The notes beneath the pieces were generated by a model. It was not told the origin of the DNA. It saw nothing but the letters and a program-made list of their open reading frames with translations, and did no database searches. Position numbers and translations under genes: made by a program. Below, one piece after another: positions 7,356 to 14,932 of a stretch of DNA of 23,928 nucleotides. The number at the start of each line of letters is the position of its first letter. The first letter of the stretch is position 1. The stretch is from Bifidobacterium sp. UBA6881 (lineage in GTDB: Bacteria; Actinomycetota; Actinomycetes; Actinomycetales; Bifidobacteriaceae), in contig DKCF01000094.1 of assembly GCA_002451435.1 (NCBI GenBank), positions 1,671 through 25,598 on the forward strand, written 5' to 3'.

Positions 7356-8396
7356 TTATTTCCTCTTCTTCTTGCGGCTCGGCTGCTGGCGCTGATAACC
7401 ATGCTTCTCTTTGCTTTCCGCGGCGGCCTTGGCCTGCTGCAACGCCTCGTCTTCGAGGGACGGCAGACCGGCCTTGGCGCGGCGGGCGTTCTCATGGTCA
7501 TGGTCGCGCTTCTTCTTGGCTTCGGCGGCCGGGGATCCCGGGGTCGGGAACGCATGGATCTGCCAGATGGAACGCAGCAGGTTGCAGATGTTGTTGGTCA
7601 GCCAGTACACCAGCACGGCGAACGGCATGGCGATGCCGGAGAAGATGTACATGATCGGGAACATCCACAGCATCATCTTCTGCATCATCTCGGTCTGCTT
7701 GGTCTGCGGACCGTTCTGAGGCATGTTGCGCTTCATGCTGTTGAACTGCATGAACCACAGGCAGAAGCACATCAAGGCAACGAAGATCGCGATGACGACC
7801 TTGCCGGCGACCGCGGCATTGGTGAAGTTGTCCGCGACGTTCACGCCGAACACGGTGGTGGAGGTGAACTGTTTCGCGGTGGCGATGTCGAAGGCGCCCA
7901 GTCCCTCGCCGTTCCTGAACTTGCCGCGGGCGATGTACGGAATGGCGGACAGCGTGTAGAACATGCACATGAACACGGGGCCCTGCACGAGCATAGGCAG
8001 CATCGACGTGCATCCGCCCATCGGGTTCGCGTCATTGTCCTGGTAGAGCTTCATCAGCTCACGCTGCATGGCCTCTTTGCTGGCCGGGTCGTTCTTGCCC
8101 TTGTACTTGTTCTGGATGCGCTGCATCTTGGGCTGCAGGACCTGCATCTGGCTCTGCATCTTGCGCATGCCCGTGATGGACTTGTAGAACAACGGGAACA
8201 CGCACACCTGGACCACCAGCACCAGGAACACGATGGACAGCACCCACGAGAAACCGATCTCGTCCATGCCGATCGCGACCAACAGCTTGTGGAACAGGCT
8301 CATGAGCTGAGTCATCAGCCACTCGACCGGATACAGGAGCTTGTACAGCCAGCCCCAGAAACCGTTGTCGAGGAGGAATTGATCTTGATTACCCAT
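7356..8396 (-). CDS. yidC: Membrane protein insertase YidC/OxaI family
   Basis: Inserts and folds membrane proteins with or without SecYEG. Membrane segments are visible near 14-40, 48-70, the GPVFMCMFYTLSAIP region, the VVIAIFVALMCFCLWF region and the MFPIMYIFSGIAMPFAVLVYWLTNNI region. The amphipathic coiled-coil loop (MRKMQSQMQVLQPKMQRIQNKYKG) follows segment 2. The C-terminal tail is long and strongly basic (ending SRKKKRK), as expected for ribosome contact. At 346 residues it is of Gram-positive type. Aligned by eye, the hydrophilic-groove arginine of the family (R73 in B. subtilis SpoIIIJ, R366 in E. coli) is Gln63 here. The start overlaps the yidD stop (TAATG), and AAGGAG lies 11 bases upstream. 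Confidence 0.97.
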   Translation of the reverse strand: MGNQDQFLLDNGFWGWLYKLLYPVEWLMTQLMSLFHKLLVAIGMDEIGFSWVLSIVFLVLVVQVCVFPLFYKSITGMRKMQSQMQVLQPKMQRIQNKYKGKNDPASKEAMQRELMKLYQDNDANPMGGCTSMLPMLVQGPVFMCMFYTLSAIPYIARGKFRNGEGLGAFDIATAKQFTSTTVFGVNVADNFTNAAVAGKVVIAIFVALMCFCLWFMQFNSMKRNMPQNGPQTKQTEMMQKMMLWMFPIMYIFSGIAMPFAVLVYWLTNNICNLLRSIWQIHAFPTPGSPAAEAKKKRDHDHENARRAKAGLPSLEDEALQQAKAAAESKEKHGYQRQQPSRKKKRK

Positions 8397-8716
8397 TACA
8401 GGCCATTCTCCTTATCGTTTACGGCCAGAGGTGTGAGTCGAGGCTCCTCATGTGCCTTCGACCACGAAAATCTATAAAAAACGGAGTAACGCTGGGGAAC
8501 GTCATCTATGCCGCCGCAGCTCCACGGCACGCATCGCAAAAGACGTAGAATCGCAAGAAGACCGCCTCTCAGGCAACCGAATCTGGCGATGGCCTGTATG
8601 GCGTAATGAGAACAGCTTGGATAATACTTGCAGCAAGGCGGAGTTTTGGCGGAGATATTCCGCTGATACCACCGTATGGCGGCGATCAGCCATCGTCCGC
8701 GGCGTCCGAAGCTCAT
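8396..8716 (-). CDS. yidD: Membrane protein insertion efficiency factor YidD
   Basis: A small membrane-associated protein that assists YidC-dependent insertion. The 106 residues contain the family pattern: an amphipathic start (WLIAAIRWYQRNISAKTPPCCKYYPSCSHYAIQAI region, 9-43) with conserved cysteines, then LRLLRCVPWSCGGIDDVP (58-74). The reading frame is open further upstream through rnpA. The ATG at 8716 is preferred because it fits the family N terminus and overlaps the rnpA stop as ATGA, a sign of translational coupling. Its own stop overlaps the yidC start by one base. Confidence 0.93.
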   Translation of the reverse strand: MSFGRRGRWLIAAIRWYQRNISAKTPPCCKYYPSCSHYAIQAIARFGCLRGGLLAILRLLRCVPWSCGGIDDVPQRYSVFYRFSWSKAHEEPRLTPLAVNDKENGL

Positions 8717-9078
8717 TGCTGGCGTTCGGCCTTGCGGCGCACCGCCTCGAAACACGCCTTCATCTGCGCGTCGAGCGCGGTGAATTCGGCGTGCGCGGCG
8801 CTTGGCTTGGCGCGCAGAACGATATCGCACGATTCCGGCAATATCGATTCGTATTGGCGCGCAAGCACGCGAAAGCGACGTTTGACGGCATTGCGCGTCA
8901 CGGCGTTGCCGACAGCCTTGGAAACGGCCAGGCCGACACGTCGGCCATGCTCCGTCGCGGAATCGGCCACGGCATCGTCGCACATCAGATAATGCACGAC
9001 GATGTCTTCTCGCGATACCCTACGACGGCGTTTGAGCACCGCGACGAAATCGCGATGGCTTTTCAGCCGTTCCACCAC
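8713..9078 (-). CDS. rnpA: Ribonuclease P protein component
   Basis: The protein subunit of RNase P, which matures the 5' ends of tRNAs. The RNR signature reads VGNAVTRNAVKRRFRVLARQ, and the N-terminal RLKSHRDFVAVLKRRRRVS matches the family start. At 121 residues it has standard length. It follows rpmH with a 15-base gap and overlaps yidD by four bases, so rpmH-rnpA-yidD-yidC is probably one transcript. The RNA subunit (rnpB) is not in this window. Confidence 0.96.
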   Translation of the reverse strand: MVERLKSHRDFVAVLKRRRRVSREDIVVHYLMCDDAVADSATEHGRRVGLAVSKAVGNAVTRNAVKRRFRVLARQYESILPESCDIVLRAKPSAAHAEFTALDAQMKACFEAVRRKAERQQ

Positions 9079-9093
9079 TGTGCGCCGTTACGA

Positions 9094-9228
9094 TCAGGCA
9101 GCGAGGGACTTGCGGCCCTTGGCGCGGCGACGGTTGATCAGAGCGCGGCCCGAACGGGTGCGCATGCGCTGACGGAAACCGTGCTTCATGTGACGACGGC
9201 GGTTGTTCGGCTGGAATGTCCTCTTCAT
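9094..9228 (-). CDS. rpmH: 50S ribosomal protein L34
   Basis: A 44-residue, very basic protein of the large subunit. MKRTFQPNNRRRHMKHGFRQRMRT and the ending RRRAKGRKSLAA are the family sequence. The ATG at 9228 is chosen over an upstream in-frame ATG because it gives the exact L34 N terminus and has GGGAG about 8 bases upstream. It is the first gene leftwards of the origin. Confidence 0.98.
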   Translation of the reverse strand: MKRTFQPNNRRRHMKHGFRQRMRTRSGRALINRRRAKGRKSLAA

Positions 9229-9249
9229 AATTAATGCTCCCGGTGTTTT

Positions 9250-9269
9250 AGCCGCGCAAAAGCACGGCT
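9250..9269 (-). other. Hairpin in the rpmH leader
   Basis: Read on the minus strand, AGCCGUGC-UUUU-GCGCGGCU pairs over 8 bases with one G-U pair. It lies 22 bases upstream of the rpmH start. It could be a leader structure or attenuator for the rpmH-rnpA-yidD-yidC transcript; there is no U-tract after it. Confidence 0.35.
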
Positions 9270-9412
9270 CCTCATGAGTCAAGCTCTACTAAATTACTCT
9301 GACCCCTGAACAGAACGCGGACACCTACGGCTCCCCTCACGTTTTTCTGGGGATTCTCCCCATGAAACAATCCACAAAAACGTTGGTATGACGCCGAATT
9401 CCCCACAAATAG

Positions 9413-9477
9413 TTATCCACAGACCACTTCGCCGTTATTCACAATTCAATGTTTTCAACACGCACCTCGGTGGATAA
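9413..9477. promoter_or_regulatory. DnaA boxes of oriC, rpmH-dnaA side
   Basis: Boxes are at 9413-9421 plus (TTATCCACA, perfect), 9435-9443 plus (TTATTCACA, fits TTWTNCACA) and 9469-9477 minus (TTATCCACC, one mismatch). They lie in the 318-bp gap 9229-9546 upstream of dnaA and could serve both initiation and dnaA autoregulation. Apart from the rpmH leader and the dnaA ribosome-binding site (GAAAGGGG, 9534-9541), I see no other defined element in the gap. Confidence 0.85.
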
Positions 9478-9546
9478 CTCAAGAAAAAGAGAGTATTAAT
9501 AGGCAATTGCACATAGATAAGGAAGGCTGTAGAGAAAGGGGCATCC

Positions 9547-11037
9547 GTGGCCGATACGACAACAGATCCTCTTGAGCAGGCGCGCGGCGTGTGGTCCGAC
9601 GCGCTGGCGCTGCTGCACCAGAACCCTTCCCTCTCCGCCCGCGACAAGGGCTGGTTGGAAAACGTGTTTCCCGAGGGCATGTGGGGCCCCACCATCGTGT
9701 TGTGCGTCCCCAGCGCCTCGGCCCAGCAGGCGTTGCAGACCGATCTCAACAAACCCCTGATGGACGCGTTGCGCGAATCCGCCGAACAGGACATCTTCCC
9801 CGCGTTCAAAATCGTCAAGAAGAAGGCCGAACCCAAGAAGAAGGCCGAGGAATACCCCCAGTTCGCCGCGCCCGAGCCGAAACCGGCCGAGAAGACCACG
9901 CAGGGGCAATTGCCGATTCCAGCCTCCATGCCGCAGAATCCGCCGGTCCCCGTGTTCCAGAGCGGCCAGAACCGCCCGCTGCTCGACCCCGAGACGCATC
10001 TGAACAAGAACGCCACGTTCGACACCTTCGTCCCCGGCGATTCCAACCGTTTCGCGCGCACCGTCGCATTGGCGGTGGCCGAGGGCTCCGGCCATGATTT
10101 CAACCCGCTGTGCATCTACGGCGGCTCCGGCCTGGGCAAAACCCACCTGCTGAACGCCATCGGCAACTACGCGCTGGTCAAGGACCCCCATCTGAAGGTC
10201 CGTTACGTGACCAGCGAGGAATTCACCAACGAGTTCATCGAGGCGTTGGGCGACACCAACAAAAGCTCCGGCCAGATCAAGGAATTCAACCGTCGGTACC
10301 GCGAGGTCGACGTGCTGCTCATCGACGACATCCAGTTCCTGAGCGGCAAGGATTCCACGCTGGAGCAGTTCTTCCACACGTTCAACACCCTGCATCAGGC
10401 CAACAAGCGCATCGTGATCGCCTCCGATGTGCCGCCGAAGGACCTGCAGGGCTTCAACGAGCGTCTGATCTCCCGCTTCGAATCCGGACTGACCGTGGAC
10501 GTCAAACCGCCGGATCTGGAGACGCGAATCGCCATCCTCCGCATGATCGCGGCGATGAACGGCTCCAACATCCCCAACGACGTGCTCAACCTCATCGCGG
10601 AGCGCTTCACCGAGAACATCCGCGAGCTGGAGGGCGCGCTGAACCGCGTGACCGCGATGGCCTCGCTGACCAGCCAGCCGGTGACCAGGGCCCTGGCGGA
10701 ACAGACGCTGCAGGATTTCTTCACCACCGACGTGGAGATCAAGCCCGCCGACATCATCACCCAGGTCGCGAAGTACTTCTACGTCACGTTCGACGACATC
10801 GTCGGCCGTTCGCGCACGAAGAAAATCGCCTTGGCGCGCCAGATCGCGATGTATCTGGTCCGCGAGCTCACCAGCATGAGCCTCAACGACATCGGCCTGG
10901 TATTCGGCGGCAAGGACCACACCACCGTCATGCACGCCTACACCCGCATCAACGACGAGATGCAGGAAAAGCAGGAGATCTACAACTACGTGATGGAATT
11001 GACCGTCCAGCTCAAGCAGCGTTCTTCGGAAAAGTAG
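9547..11037 (+). CDS. dnaA: Chromosomal replication initiator DnaA
   Basis: An AAA+ initiator that binds DnaA boxes and opens oriC. Domain I is at ~1-90, followed by a Lys/Pro-rich linker (~90-155). Walker A GGSGLGKTH is at 192-200, Walker B LLIDDIQF at 257-264, and the domain IV signature DHTTVMHAYTRI at 457-468. The protein has 496 residues. It starts with GTG, supported by GAAAGGGG five bases upstream. It is flanked on both sides by DnaA boxes and transcribed away from the rpmH block, the classical origin arrangement. Confidence 0.99.
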   Translation: MADTTTDPLEQARGVWSDALALLHQNPSLSARDKGWLENVFPEGMWGPTIVLCVPSASAQQALQTDLNKPLMDALRESAEQDIFPAFKIVKKKAEPKKKAEEYPQFAAPEPKPAEKTTQGQLPIPASMPQNPPVPVFQSGQNRPLLDPETHLNKNATFDTFVPGDSNRFARTVALAVAEGSGHDFNPLCIYGGSGLGKTHLLNAIGNYALVKDPHLKVRYVTSEEFTNEFIEALGDTNKSSGQIKEFNRRYREVDVLLIDDIQFLSGKDSTLEQFFHTFNTLHQANKRIVIASDVPPKDLQGFNERLISRFESGLTVDVKPPDLETRIAILRMIAAMNGSNIPNDVLNLIAERFTENIRELEGALNRVTAMASLTSQPVTRALAEQTLQDFFTTDVEIKPADIITQVAKYFYVTFDDIVGRSRTKKIALARQIAMYLVRELTSMSLNDIGLVFGGKDHTTVMHAYTRINDEMQEKQEIYNYVMELTVQLKQRSSEK

Positions 11038-11141
11038 GATTTTCGACACCCTATCGCTGGATTTTCTGCGATTTTTGGCATGATATGTCGGTATTTCTCC
11101 GTCATGCGATTTGAAATGAACCATCGTGGCGTATAGCATGG

Positions 11142-11161
11142 ACGCGGACCGGGGTCCGCGT
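11142..11161. other. GC-rich hairpin downstream of dnaA
   Basis: ACGCGGAC and GTCCGCGT form an 8-bp stem with loop CGGG, about 105 bases after the dnaA stop. There is no T-tract after it, so it is at best a weak terminator for dnaA, or a boundary of the origin region. Confidence 0.4.
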
Positions 11162-11250
11162 AGTCTCCAGGCAATCGGAGCAGGGAAGGGCGCGCGGGCA
11201 CTCGGTTTTTCTTATCGCGGAGCGTCCGGTCAGGGCGGTTCAACCGTGGA

Positions 11251-11276
11251 GTAAATAAATTTACTTTCTTATTTAC
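11251..11276. repeat. AT-rich inverted repeat in oriC (possible second unwinding region)
   Basis: GTAAATAA (11251-11258) is repeated inverted as TTATTTAC (11269-11276). The 26-bp interval has only four G or C bases and lies on the dnaA side of the DnaA-box array. It could be a duplex-unwinding element or a protein-binding site. Confidence 0.5.
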
Positions 11277-11544
11277 CAAGGCAGATGACACGCCGCGTTG
11301 TGCATAGAAATTTGAAAATTTATCCACAGGGTTGTCCACAAATCAAGGAAAAACCTGTGGAAAACCCGTTGGAAACGCGGAAAATTCATGTGAGTGCCTG
11401 GTGGATTATTCACCGCCGATTGTGGATAACTTTTTGCCGAGGAAATCGATGTGGATAACCAGGTGTTTTGTCCACACTCCATCCAAAAGTTATCCACAGG
11501 CATCGGGGTATGCCAAGCCCTTGGAAAATCTGGGGAACAACGAG

Positions 11545-11595
11545 TTACCCACATTATCCACAGCCCTTATTATTACTATGTAAGTTTTCTATATC
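11545..11595 (+). promoter_or_regulatory. Basal unwinding system: DnaA boxes, GC cluster and DnaA-trios
   Basis: Two abutting boxes (11545-11553, 11554-11562) are followed directly by GCCC (11563-11566), then TTA TTA TTA CTA (11567-11578) and an AT-rich tract to about 11594. This is the box/GC-cluster/trio layout described for the B. subtilis unwinding region, in the same place (next to dnaN). DnaA would load on the strand complementary to the trios (3'-AAT AAT AAT GAT-5'). Confidence 0.75.
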
Positions 11596-11696
11596 GAAGT
11601 CGTCATCATCGTAATAAGTGGGGAGTTCCCCACGATTCAAATCGCTTCGTCAGCTGGCTAGAATGGCTTGTGGAACGAACGAAACGAGGAACATCA

Positions 11697-12821
11697 ATGA
11701 AAGTCGAAGTCAATTCCCAAGCACTGGCCGACGCTGTAGCCTGGACTACCCGCGTCATCGATGCGCGTCCCGCAACGCCGATTCTTGCCGGCATCCGTCT
11801 GGAAGCCATTGACGGCACGCTCCAACTTTCCGCGTTCAATTACGCCATTTCCGCCCGCCACCACATCGAAGCCGGCATTGACGAGCCGGGAACGGTCCTG
11901 GTGCTTGGCAAACTGCTCGCCGATATCACGAAGTCGCTGCCGGCCGCCAAAACCTACCTTTCCACTGAAGGTTCCACCTTGGTCATCAGCTCCGGGAAAT
12001 CGACCTTCACCATGCAGCTCATGCCGGATGCCGAATACCCCGATTTGCCGACCATTCCGGCCAAACTCGGCCAAGTGGACTCCCCTACTTTCATGCAGGC
12101 CGTGAACCAGGCATCCGTGGCGGTCTCCCGCGAAGAGAACCGCCCGGTGCTGACCGGCATCCGCGTGCAGTTCCAAGGCGACCGGGTGATCATGAGCTCC
12201 ACCGACCGTTTCCGTCTGGCCCGGTCGAGCTTCAACTGGACCCCCGAAAATCCCGACATCAACACCACCGCGCTGGTCCGCGGCTCGCTGCTGCGCGATG
12301 TCGCACGCTCCATCGACGAACACCAGGACATGGTGATCGATTTCGATCCGGAGAACCCGTCTCTGCTGGGATTCGAGAACGCGGGCCGCGTCTCCACCTC
12401 GCAGCTGATCGATGGGGAATTCCCGGCGGTGGACCGCCTGTACGCCGACGAATACCCGATTCACGCGGTCATCGACAAGCAGGCGTTGGTCAGCGCCATC
12501 AAGCGCGTCTCCCTCGTCACGGAACGCAACGCCCCGGTTCGTATGACCTTCACCAGCCATGACCTGACCCTGACCGCCGGCACCGCCGACGAGGCACAGG
12601 CCAGGGAGGTCCTCGACATCGACATGGACGGCGACGACATCACCGTGGCGTTCAACCCCACCTACCTGATCGAAGGCCTGAGCGCCATCAGCGAACCGTA
12701 CGTGCGCATGAAGATGACCACCGCGGTCAAACCGGTGGAATTCAACGGCCAGAAGGAAGCGGATTCCGACGAATCCATGGACTACCGCTACCTGCTCGTG
12801 CCGATGCGCTTCGCAAACTGA
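11697..12821 (+). CDS. dnaN: DNA polymerase III beta subunit (sliding clamp)
   Basis: A ring-shaped processivity clamp for the replicative polymerase. The N terminus MKVEVNSQALADAVAWTTRVIDARPATPILAGIRLEA and the C terminus YRYLLVPMRFAN are typical of actinobacterial clamps. The protein has 374 residues. The frame is open back into the DnaA boxes, but the ATG at 11697 is chosen because it matches the family start and is preceded by GAGGA about 7 bases upstream. It is the first gene on the right side of oriC. Confidence 0.98.
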   Translation: MKVEVNSQALADAVAWTTRVIDARPATPILAGIRLEAIDGTLQLSAFNYAISARHHIEAGIDEPGTVLVLGKLLADITKSLPAAKTYLSTEGSTLVISSGKSTFTMQLMPDAEYPDLPTIPAKLGQVDSPTFMQAVNQASVAVSREENRPVLTGIRVQFQGDRVIMSSTDRFRLARSSFNWTPENPDINTTALVRGSLLRDVARSIDEHQDMVIDFDPENPSLLGFENAGRVSTSQLIDGEFPAVDRLYADEYPIHAVIDKQALVSAIKRVSLVTERNAPVRMTFTSHDLTLTAGTADEAQAREVLDIDMDGDDITVAFNPTYLIEGLSAISEPYVRMKMTTAVKPVEFNGQKEADSDESMDYRYLLVPMRFAN

Positions 12822-12850
12822 TCCGAACACCGCGAACACCTGACGCGACA

Positions 12851-12886
12851 CGGTCGTTCCGGACGAACCACAGCCCGGAACGACCG
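12851..12886. other. Hairpin in the dnaN-recF gap
   Basis: A perfect 12-bp stem, CGGTCGTTCCGG (12851-12862) with CCGGAACGACCG (12875-12886), has a 12-base loop. No U-tract follows on the plus strand. It lies 31 bases before recF and could be an attenuator, processing site or weak terminator separating dnaN from recF. Confidence 0.5.
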
Positions 12887-12917
12887 CAACCGTCAACAAC
12901 CACCATCCAAGGAACCC

Positions 12918-14318
12918 ATGCATATCTCCCGCCTCGCACTCGACCACTACCGTTCATGGGAACGCTGCGTGCTCGATCTCACGCCGGGGGTCAACATCCT
13001 GCAAGGCGCGAACGGACTGGGCAAAACCAACATCGTGGAAGCCGTCGAAGTGCTGTCCACCGGATCCAGCCACCGTACGTCGTCATCGCTGCCGCTCATC
13101 GAACGGGGGTACACGTCGGCGGTGATCCGCGCCAACGTCGATGATACGGACGGACAGCACGCGTATGAGGCGACCATCGTGGCGCGCGGCGCCAACAGGG
13201 CGCGCATCAACGGCGGAAAATCGCAGTACATGCGCGATTTGATCGGACTCATCCCGTCCGTGTCGTTCACGCCGGAGGACCAGCATCTGGTATCGGGAGA
13301 TCCGGCGACCAGACGCAACTTCCTCAACCAGGCGGCATCGCTGCTGCTCCCCCACTACGCGCCGCTGCTCCAACAATTCACCCACATCGCCAAACAGCGC
13401 ACGGCACTGCTCAAACAACTGGCGGACGGCACCGGATTCGACCCGGAATACGGCCGGCAGGCGGTGCTGAGCGGCCTGGAGACCTGGACCGGCCAGTTCA
13501 TCGACATCGGACTGCGGCTCACCCGTCACCGCGCGGACGTCGTTCGGCGGCTTTCCGAGCCTTTCGGCCGCATCTACGAGGCGCTCGCCGGCACCGCGAA
13601 ACCGCAGACGGCGACACAACCACCGCATGCGCCGCAGCAGATGGCGGCGCTCACCTACGAGCCGTCCTTCGATGAGGTGCTGTACTTCGACGATCCCGCG
13701 GCGGAGATCAGCAGGCACTTCCAACGCATCTATTCCGGAGAAGTGGCGCGCGGCCGCAATCTGATCGGCCCGCACCGCGACGACCTCGCCCTGCGGCTCG
13801 ATGGCATGCCGGCCCGGGAATTCGCATCGAACGGCGAGATGTGGACGATGGCATTGGCGTTGAAGATGGCGTTGTACGAAGTCGTGCAGGAACAGCGCGG
13901 CACCAAGCCCATCGTGATCCTCGACGATGTGTTCGCGCAGCTCGACGAGTCACGGCGCGGGCAGATCCTCGACTTCGCCGACGCGCAGGACCAGGTGCTG
14001 ATCACCGTCGCCGCCGCCAGCGATGTTCCGCGCTCCGGCGGGAACCTCATCGACGTCGCGCGGTTGCGCGAACAATCCTCGGGAACGCCGGACGAGCATC
14101 TGGCCGCCATGATGGCGCAACTGGCGTCGGGCAGGTCCGCAGCCGCATCGGACAGTGCTGAAGTGCTGGCGGAGGACGGGCAATCCGAGCCGTGTCAGCC
14201 GTCCGAAGTGCAGACGCCGCCCGATTCGCCGGCATCGCTTGACGCGCAGGTATCGTCCGAAGAGCGGAATGCTGCGCGGACGGCGGTGCGGACGAACGGG
14301 AACGGGGATGACCACTGA
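12918..14318 (+). CDS. recF: DNA replication and repair protein RecF
   Basis: An SMC-like ATPase that helps load RecA at gaps. Walker A GANGLGKTN is at 30-38. The signature region is GPHRDDLALRLDG followed by ASNGEMWTMALALKMA, matching the actinobacterial form. Walker B is IVILDDVFAQLD, with D336 and D337. At 466 residues it is longer than the usual ~370-400. The excess is an Ala/Ser/Glu/Pro-rich, probably disordered tail after about residue 388. AAGGA precedes the ATG. Its stop overlaps the next start (TGATG). Confidence 0.96.
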   Translation: MHISRLALDHYRSWERCVLDLTPGVNILQGANGLGKTNIVEAVEVLSTGSSHRTSSSLPLIERGYTSAVIRANVDDTDGQHAYEATIVARGANRARINGGKSQYMRDLIGLIPSVSFTPEDQHLVSGDPATRRNFLNQAASLLLPHYAPLLQQFTHIAKQRTALLKQLADGTGFDPEYGRQAVLSGLETWTGQFIDIGLRLTRHRADVVRRLSEPFGRIYEALAGTAKPQTATQPPHAPQQMAALTYEPSFDEVLYFDDPAAEISRHFQRIYSGEVARGRNLIGPHRDDLALRLDGMPAREFASNGEMWTMALALKMALYEVVQEQRGTKPIVILDDVFAQLDESRRGQILDFADAQDQVLITVAAASDVPRSGGNLIDVARLREQSSGTPDEHLAAMMAQLASGRSAAASDSAEVLAEDGQSEPCQPSEVQTPPDSPASLDAQVSSEERNAARTAVRTNGNGDDH

Positions 14319-14803
14319 TGCCGGACCGACCAATCTGCGAAACGCTGCATCTCGATCAGCGCAAGCTCCCGGCCGAGGTGTTCGAACGGATCAGCCGTCG
14401 CGCCGGACGGGCCAAGGAACGTGAGGAAAAGGCGCGCAAGGCCTGGGAGAGCTTCGGCAAACCGGGCCGCGAACCGCAGAAGGTGGGCAGCATCTTCGAA
14501 ATGATCGCGGTGCAGGGCAAATGGACCAAGCATCTGAAAATCGCGCAGATGCAAAACCATTGGGCCGACGTGGTCGGACCGGAGAACGCCCAGCACTCCT
14601 ACCCCTCCAGCCTGCGCGACGGCGTGCTGACGATCCGCTGCGACAGTCCGGCGTGGACCACCACGATGACCTACATGACCCCCATGCTGACCACGGTCAT
14701 CCGCAAAAAGCTGGAAGGACTGACCATCGACGAGGTGCGCGTCACCGGACCGCAGCAGCAGGGGTACGGCCGCGGCCGGATGACCCGTCGAACGCGGTAC
14801 TGA
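14318..14803 (+). CDS. DUF721 / DciA-like protein
   Basis: A 161-residue protein occupying the recF-gyrB slot where actinobacteria encode a DUF721 (DciA-type) protein. The domain covers roughly 55-145: VGSIFEMIAVQGKWTKHLKIAQMQNHWADVVGPENAQHS, then LRDGVLTIRCDSPAWTTTMTYM and VIRKKLEGLTIDEVRV. The N-terminal ~50 residues are basic and helical. DciA proteins act as replicative-helicase (DnaB) operators in bacteria lacking DnaC or DnaI. That role fits the location but is inferred here. The start overlaps the recF stop by one base, which suggests coupled translation. Confidence 0.85.
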   Translation: MPDRPICETLHLDQRKLPAEVFERISRRAGRAKEREEKARKAWESFGKPGREPQKVGSIFEMIAVQGKWTKHLKIAQMQNHWADVVGPENAQHSYPSSLRDGVLTIRCDSPAWTTTMTYMTPMLTTVIRKKLEGLTIDEVRVTGPQQQGYGRGRMTRRTRY

Positions 14804-14889
14804 CGGCGGAATTTCAGGGAATTCCAAGGATAAATGTCTCTGCCGCGCTGTCCCTCTGCGTGAGTAGAATATCAAGCAGTGTATGTAAA

Positions 14890-14932
14890 CGCCTAGAAGG
14901 GGCCTTTATTTGCGTTCTAGGCGGTATCGCCT
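14890..14932 (+). promoter_or_regulatory. Competing hairpins in the gyrB leader
   Basis: CGCCTAGAA (14890-14898) pairs perfectly with TTCTAGGCG (14915-14923). The end of that right arm (AGGCG, 14919-14923) can instead pair with CGCCT (14928-14932) around a GTAT loop. The two hairpins exclude each other, an attenuator-like design. CCTAGA recurs at 14947-14952. This sits in the 175-bp gap between the DUF721 gene and gyrB. I found no convincing -35/-10 pair. Confidence 0.45.

Larger units (their letters stand above)
11238..11600. other. oriC: Origin of replication (oriC), main DnaA-box array
   Basis: The 659-bp dnaA-dnaN gap (11038-11696) has no credible gene and holds the densest DnaA-box array. 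Plus-strand boxes: 11320-11328 (perfect), 11332-11340 (TTGTCCACA), 11406-11414 (TTATTCACC), 11468-11476 (TTGTCCACA), 11490-11498 (perfect), 11545-11553 (TTACCCACA) and 11554-11562 (perfect). Minus-strand boxes: 11299-11307 (one mismatch to TTATGCACA), 11356-11364 (TTTTCCACA), 11421-11429 (perfect) and 11450-11458 (perfect). An AT-rich segment with an inverted repeat (11251-11276) lies at the dnaA side, and a trio-type unwinding element at the dnaN side. Confidence 0.93.

Noticed and set aside
8717..8983. N-terminal extension of yidD inside rnpA
   Set aside because: Arg-rich shadow of rnpA; the family N terminus begins at the ATGA overlap at 8716.
10986..11339. Minus-strand small protein across the 3' end of dnaA and oriC
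   Set aside because: No ribosome-binding site, overlaps the dnaA 3' end and DnaA boxes; composition looks random.
11451..11696. Upstream-extended dnaN frame through the DnaA boxes
   Set aside because: The frame is open by chance; the clamp family start MKVEV is at 11697, with a ribosome-binding site.
11694..12947. Open frame opposite dnaN
   Set aside because: Antisense shadow of the clamp gene.
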